From: an uncultured candidate division Zixibacteria bacterium
GTDB taxonomy: Bacteria > Zixibacteria > MSB-5A5 > GN15 > FEB-12
Assembly (NCBI GenBank): GCA_913009765.1
Contig: CAJVYT010000159.1
Span: 1 to 9,077 of the forward strand
DNA length: 9,077 bases
Direction of reading: 5' to 3'
Shown one piece after another: positions 6,385 to 9,077 of this stretch (position 1 is its first letter; each line of letters begins with the position of its first letter). The position numbers were made by a program, and so were the translations under genes. The notes beneath the pieces are model-generated. The model was given only the letters and a program-made list of their open reading frames with translations. It was not told the origin of the DNA and ran no database searches.

Positions 6385-8235
6385 TTATAATTTATCCGTT
6401 GGGTATATGTCAAGTTCAGTCATCCATGCTTTGAGATATTTTACTCTGTCGTCTTCTGAAAGAGTTGATAAATCAAATGGGCGACCGCGACCGTCTAAGA
6501 TTATGCCCACAACACCGCCATGAATTTCTTTAGTAACCGGAGTACCTTTACCTGCACCGATATCAAAATGCTTATCAGGTTCAAATGTTGCTTTTGCAGT
6601 TTCAGGAAGACCGTTTTCTTGAACGCCTAATTCAAATTTTTTCATTTCAAGGTAGTTCAATGTGCCACTGACAGTTCCTGATGGAAGTTCAATAGTATAT
6701 TTCATAACAGCACCACCTTTTTTAGGTACACCGACAGGAGCAATGCATGTACCAAGATGAATGAGGCAGTCTTTTTCAAATACTTCTGTTGCTGCTTTTG
6801 GCTGTACTTCTGTTAAAACACCAAGCTGCGGCATCATGAAGATAGAATCAACCGCTAAGCGAGTGATACCTTCGGGGCCAAATGCATCAATCATCATAAG
6901 AGCAGATTGTTGACGGCGTGGGGCATGAGACAGTACACCTCCGGAGCCAATAAGCATATCAAGTGTCATCATATTTACAATAGTGTTACCCGATGATGAT
7001 TGTTCAAATGCATCAGCAATAGTACGCTGTTGTTGAACACCTTTTAATACTGTAGCAAAACTTTTGTGCTGTATCTGTGCCAAACGAAGAGCTTCTTTGG
7101 CAATCGCCTGTTCAAAAATAAGTTCTTCCATTGACTGAGGAATCGTAGTTGGGCGAATCATTTTGTTTTTTACACGGTTGCGAAGGTCACGTTCATCCAT
7201 TTTGAACGGCACCCACCGCATAACTTTCGGAAGGGTTGCCTCGGCGAATACATTTGAAATAGAATAAGACATTCCTAAGTTAGCAGAAACGGTTCTGTTA
7301 AAAACAGCTTCTTTACCATCCGGTCTGAAGACTGAGAATACATCGGTAGTGGCACCGCCTATATCAACACCTAATGCTTCAATTCCGTATTGTTCAGCTA
7401 TAGTTTGAATAATGAGTCCAACAGCACCCGGTGTCGGCATAATTGGAGCGTCTGCCCAATCCATAAGTTTTTTATACCCCGGAGCCTGTGCCATTACATG
7501 TTCCATAAACAGTTCATGGATTTCTTCACGGGCAGGAAGTAAATTTTCACGTTCTAAGACAGGGCGAAGATTATCAACAATTTTTAAATCTACTTTGCTG
7601 CCTAAAGTTTCCTCTACGCTTGTGGCAGCATCTTTGTTGCCGGCATAAATAACGGGAAGTTTGTAACTGGAACCTAAACGAGGGCGAGGGTCAGCAGCAG
7701 AAATAAGTTCGGCAATCTCTACAACATGAGTTGTTGTACCGCCGTCAATACCGCCGGAAAGAAGAATCATGTCAGGTCTTAAATGACGGATACGTTCAAT
7801 CTGCTGATGAGGGAGACGCTTGTCATTTGATGCGATTACATCCATCACGATGGCTCCGGCACCTAACGCAGCACGTTCGGCAGACTCGGCAGTCATAGAG
7901 CGAACAACACCTGCGACCATCATTTGTAAACCGCCGCCTGCTGAAGAGGTCGAGATAAATACATCGGTACCATCTTTGCCGTTTGCAGGAGAAATAAATT
8001 TTCCGTTTTCGTCAAGCAGTTTTCGTCCGGAAAGTTCTTCAAGCTCAGCAACAGCATTGAGAACCCCCATAGTAACATCTTCAAATGGAGCTTCAACTGT
8101 TGTGGGAGCTTCTCCACGAGTTGTCAGACGATACTCACCATTGGTGTATTCAATCAGAATTGCTTTGGTGGTTGTCGAACCGCAGTCGGTTGCAACAATG
8201 ATTTTAATGTCGTCCGAATTTTCAAATTTAGCCAT
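6385..8235 (-). CDS. MutL/GlmL-family ASKHA ATPase (orphan)
   Basis: 616 aa, cytoplasmic, of the family containing MutL/GlmL, the accessory protein encoded with B12-dependent glutamate mutase. The ASKHA nucleotide-binding fold is clear: phosphate-1 loop DCGSTTTKA (17-25), SSAGGGLQMMV (97-107), LLSGGIDGGTTTH (158-170), IYAGNKDA (196-203), phosphate-2 loop DIGGATTDVFS (291-301) and adenosine-type LIGSGGVLSHAP (428-439). The region after 470 is a beta-rich C-terminal extension. By family knowledge such proteins may act as reactivases or chaperones for radical or cobalamin enzymes, but no mutase S or E subunit is in this window, so the client is unknown. This is not the DNA mismatch repair MutL. 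The ATG at 8233-8235 has AGGTG upstream. It is the first gene of a three-gene operon. The domain assignment is firm; the function is inferred. Confidence 0.88.
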   Translation of the reverse strand: MAKFENSDDIKIIVATDCGSTTTKAILIEYTNGEYRLTTRGEAPTTVEAPFEDVTMGVLNAVAELEELSGRKLLDENGKFISPANGKDGTDVFISTSSAGGGLQMMVAGVVRSMTAESAERAALGAGAIVMDVIASNDKRLPHQQIERIRHLRPDMILLSGGIDGGTTTHVVEIAELISAADPRPRLGSSYKLPVIYAGNKDAATSVEETLGSKVDLKIVDNLRPVLERENLLPAREEIHELFMEHVMAQAPGYKKLMDWADAPIMPTPGAVGLIIQTIAEQYGIEALGVDIGGATTDVFSVFRPDGKEAVFNRTVSANLGMSYSISNVFAEATLPKVMRWVPFKMDERDLRNRVKNKMIRPTTIPQSMEELIFEQAIAKEALRLAQIQHKSFATVLKGVQQQRTIADAFEQSSSGNTIVNMMTLDMLIGSGGVLSHAPRRQQSALMMIDAFGPEGITRLAVDSIFMMPQLGVLTEVQPKAATEVFEKDCLIHLGTCIAPVGVPKKGGAVMKYTIELPSGTVSGTLNYLEMKKFELGVQENGLPETAKATFEPDKHFDIGAGKGTPVTKEIHGGVVGIILDGRGRPFDLSTLSEDDRVKYLKAWMTELDIYPTDKL

Positions 8236-8281
8236 GTAAGAACACCTATATACGTTAAAAATTCTTTTTTTATATCTTACG

Positions 8282-8300
8282 TTATCTCACCATGAGATAA
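8282..8300. promoter_or_regulatory. Operator-like dyad upstream of the mutL-like operon
   Basis: TTATCTCA (8282-8289) and TGAGATAA (8293-8300) are perfect 8-bp inverted arms with a 3-base spacer. The dyad lies 47 bases before the operon's first ATG. Its size and symmetry suit a dimeric regulator. A second small dyad, GCGG-ATTCA-CCGC, is at 8309-8321. I could not identify a convincing -35/-10 pair here. Confidence 0.45.
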
Positions 8301-8670
8301 ACTTTTATGCGGATTCACCGCAAGAATGCCAGTATACTATAAAGATTAAACATTGTAAAGCCGATTTTCTCAAGCTTTTTAAACCGACGAAACGACTTTT
8401 GAAATGTTCAGCGGTTATTGTGGATTCTTTTGATTCTTTTCTCTTGAGATTGATACAAAAGGTGGTGTTGAATTCTTCTAAGCCGTTGAAGATAAAGAGA
8501 ATAAAAATATAAATAACATTTTTTGCTTGACTTCACTACCCCTCGCATATAGATTGCCAACTAATTATTTGAAAATAAATAAATAATAGAATTATTTTTT
8601 AGATATTTTGGTCGTTCATTCGTTTTATAATAGTACGATTTATTACCAAATTAAAGAAGGAAAGTTCAGT
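8301..8670. other. Divergent intergenic region
   Basis: This gene-free AT-rich stretch separates the leftward mutL-like operon from the rightward secreted-protein gene. Besides the dyads near 8282-8321 and the promoter-like hexamers at 8527-8553, it holds no RNA gene or repeat that I can recognise. It should contain the promoters of both units. Confidence 0.6.
8527..8553 (+). promoter_or_regulatory. Possible promoter of the secreted-protein gene
   Basis: TTGACT (8527-8532) and TATAGA (8548-8553) resemble sigma-70 -35 and -10 boxes. The 15-base spacer is shorter than ideal. The implied leader to the TTG start at 8671 would be about 110 bases. If the host uses Bacteroidota-type promoters this match may be accidental. 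Confidence 0.35.
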
Positions 8671-8905
8671 TTGATTCAGAAAAACAGCCGAAGTGTTTCT
8701 CATCTGTCGATTTTGCTATTATTCTCTTTCTTTATTATACTTATAATGTCTCATGCAATTCAAGCACAACCTGAAAATCAGCTTATAGACTCAGTGCAAA
8801 ATATTGCGGCTCAAGCTATTGTTGCTCCCGAACTTCCGGCTCCGATTTCCCTCTTAAAAGTGGTTGATAATCCAAATGATAAGGGCGGGGCAGTTAAAAT
8901 TAGTT
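8671..8905 (+). CDS. Secreted protein, N-terminal fragment cut by contig end (FN3-like start)
   Basis: Only 78 residues are genomic. I choose the TTG at 8671-8673 because AAGGA lies about 10 bases upstream and the resulting N-terminus is a standard signal peptide: IQKNSRSVSH, hydrophobic LSILLLFSFFIILIM, then SHAIQA with cleavage before Gln. An in-frame TTG at 8608 has no ribosome site and would add 21 residues of unlikely leader. After a linker rich in Ala, Pro and Val, the fragment ends ISLLKVVDNPNDKGGAVKIS. This resembles the start of fibronectin-type modules (D.PND.GG.V.I.W) in large envelope or surface proteins of FCB bacteria. Base 8905 (T) is the first base of the next codon, consistent with the expected Trp. 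The TAG at 8905-8907 is formed with adapter bases and is not a real stop. Confidence 0.7.
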
Positions 8906-8971
8906 AGATCGGAAGAGCACACGTCTGAACTCCAGTCACACTGATATATCTCGTATGCCGTCTTCTGCTTG
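8906..8971 (+). other. Illumina TruSeq-type index adapter (sequencing artefact)
   Basis: The block begins AGATCGGAAGAGCACACGTC and continues to CCAGTCAC at 8939. An 8-base index, ACTGATAT, follows (8940-8947), then ATCTCGTATGCCGTCTTC and TGCTTG at 8948-8971. This is the full read-1 adapter in the order seen when a short insert is read through. From memory the index matches a TruSeq index near number 25. It is not biological sequence, so the genomic sequence of this contig ends at 8905. Confidence 0.98.
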
Positions 8972-9077
8972 AAAAAAAAAAAAAACAACAATAAAATAAA
9001 AAAAAAAGAATAAAAAATAAAATAATTATATGTTTTTTAATCACAATCGCCCGTGCATGCGCCGATCACCATAACTC
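8972..9077. other. Poly-A and low-quality read tail after adapter
   Basis: Fourteen A residues (8972-8985) follow the adapter, then A-rich low-complexity sequence to about 9030 and about 45 bases of mixed sequence. This is what an instrument reports after reading past the end of an adapter-ligated fragment. It should be treated as non-genomic; the last 45 bases may instead come from a misjoined read. Confidence 0.85.

Noticed and set aside
6385..8235. DNA mismatch repair MutL
   Set aside because: There are no GHKL ATPase motifs. The DCGSTTTKA and DIGGATTDVFS loops place it in the ASKHA glutamate-mutase accessory family, which shares only the name.
8986..9077. AT-rich promoter or origin-like sequence at the right end
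   Set aside because: It lies after the sequencing adapter and poly-A and is therefore read artefact.

Overview
The window looks like the end of a contig from an uncultured, moderately AT-rich bacterium. The lineage is uncertain. A FCB-type affiliation (Bacteroidota/Ignavibacteria/Cloacimonadota-like) is suggested by a truncated secreted protein carrying a PNDKGG..KIS segment like that of fibronectin-type modules in those groups, by a MutL-like ASKHA protein paired with a barrel-domain protein, and by many dispersed palindromic intergenic repeats. No rRNA, tRNA, CRISPR array or transposase was seen. The last 172 bases are not genomic: an Illumina TruSeq-type adapter starts at 8906 and is followed by poly-A and low-complexity read-end sequence.

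All complete genes lie on the minus strand. Bases 1-610 hold the N-terminal two thirds of an ArsM-type arsenite S-adenosylmethionine methyltransferase that runs off the left edge. A spacer with a 16-bp palindrome and a degenerate 107-bp inverted-repeat element follows. Next comes a 204-aa gene of a widespread family of unknown function (ANRENAKKSTGP...HGL motif, 928-1542). Bases 1543-2047 are repeat-rich. A 581-aa predicted lipoprotein that I do not recognise occupies 2048-3793. It is bracketed by two diverged copies of one long repeat in opposite orientation (about 1698-1987 and 3906-4212).

The right half is a compact three-gene operon read leftward. A 616-aa MutL/GlmL-like ASKHA protein (6385-8235) is followed 2 bases later by a 256-aa signal-peptide/one-TM protein (5612-6382) and 18 bases later by a 376-aa protein (4463-5593) with an RnfC-like barrel-sandwich N-terminus and a KOW-like C-terminus. 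A clear rho-independent terminator lies 25 bases after the last stop, and its T-rich tail is repeated in tandem further downstream. An operator-like perfect dyad lies about 47 bases upstream of the first gene. No glutamate mutase subunit is present, so the MutL-like protein is an orphan whose closest partner here is the barrel protein.

On the plus strand, a gene for a secreted protein begins at about 8671 (TTG, good ribosome site and signal peptide) and is cut by the contig end at 8905. Its apparent stop codon is made by the adapter.
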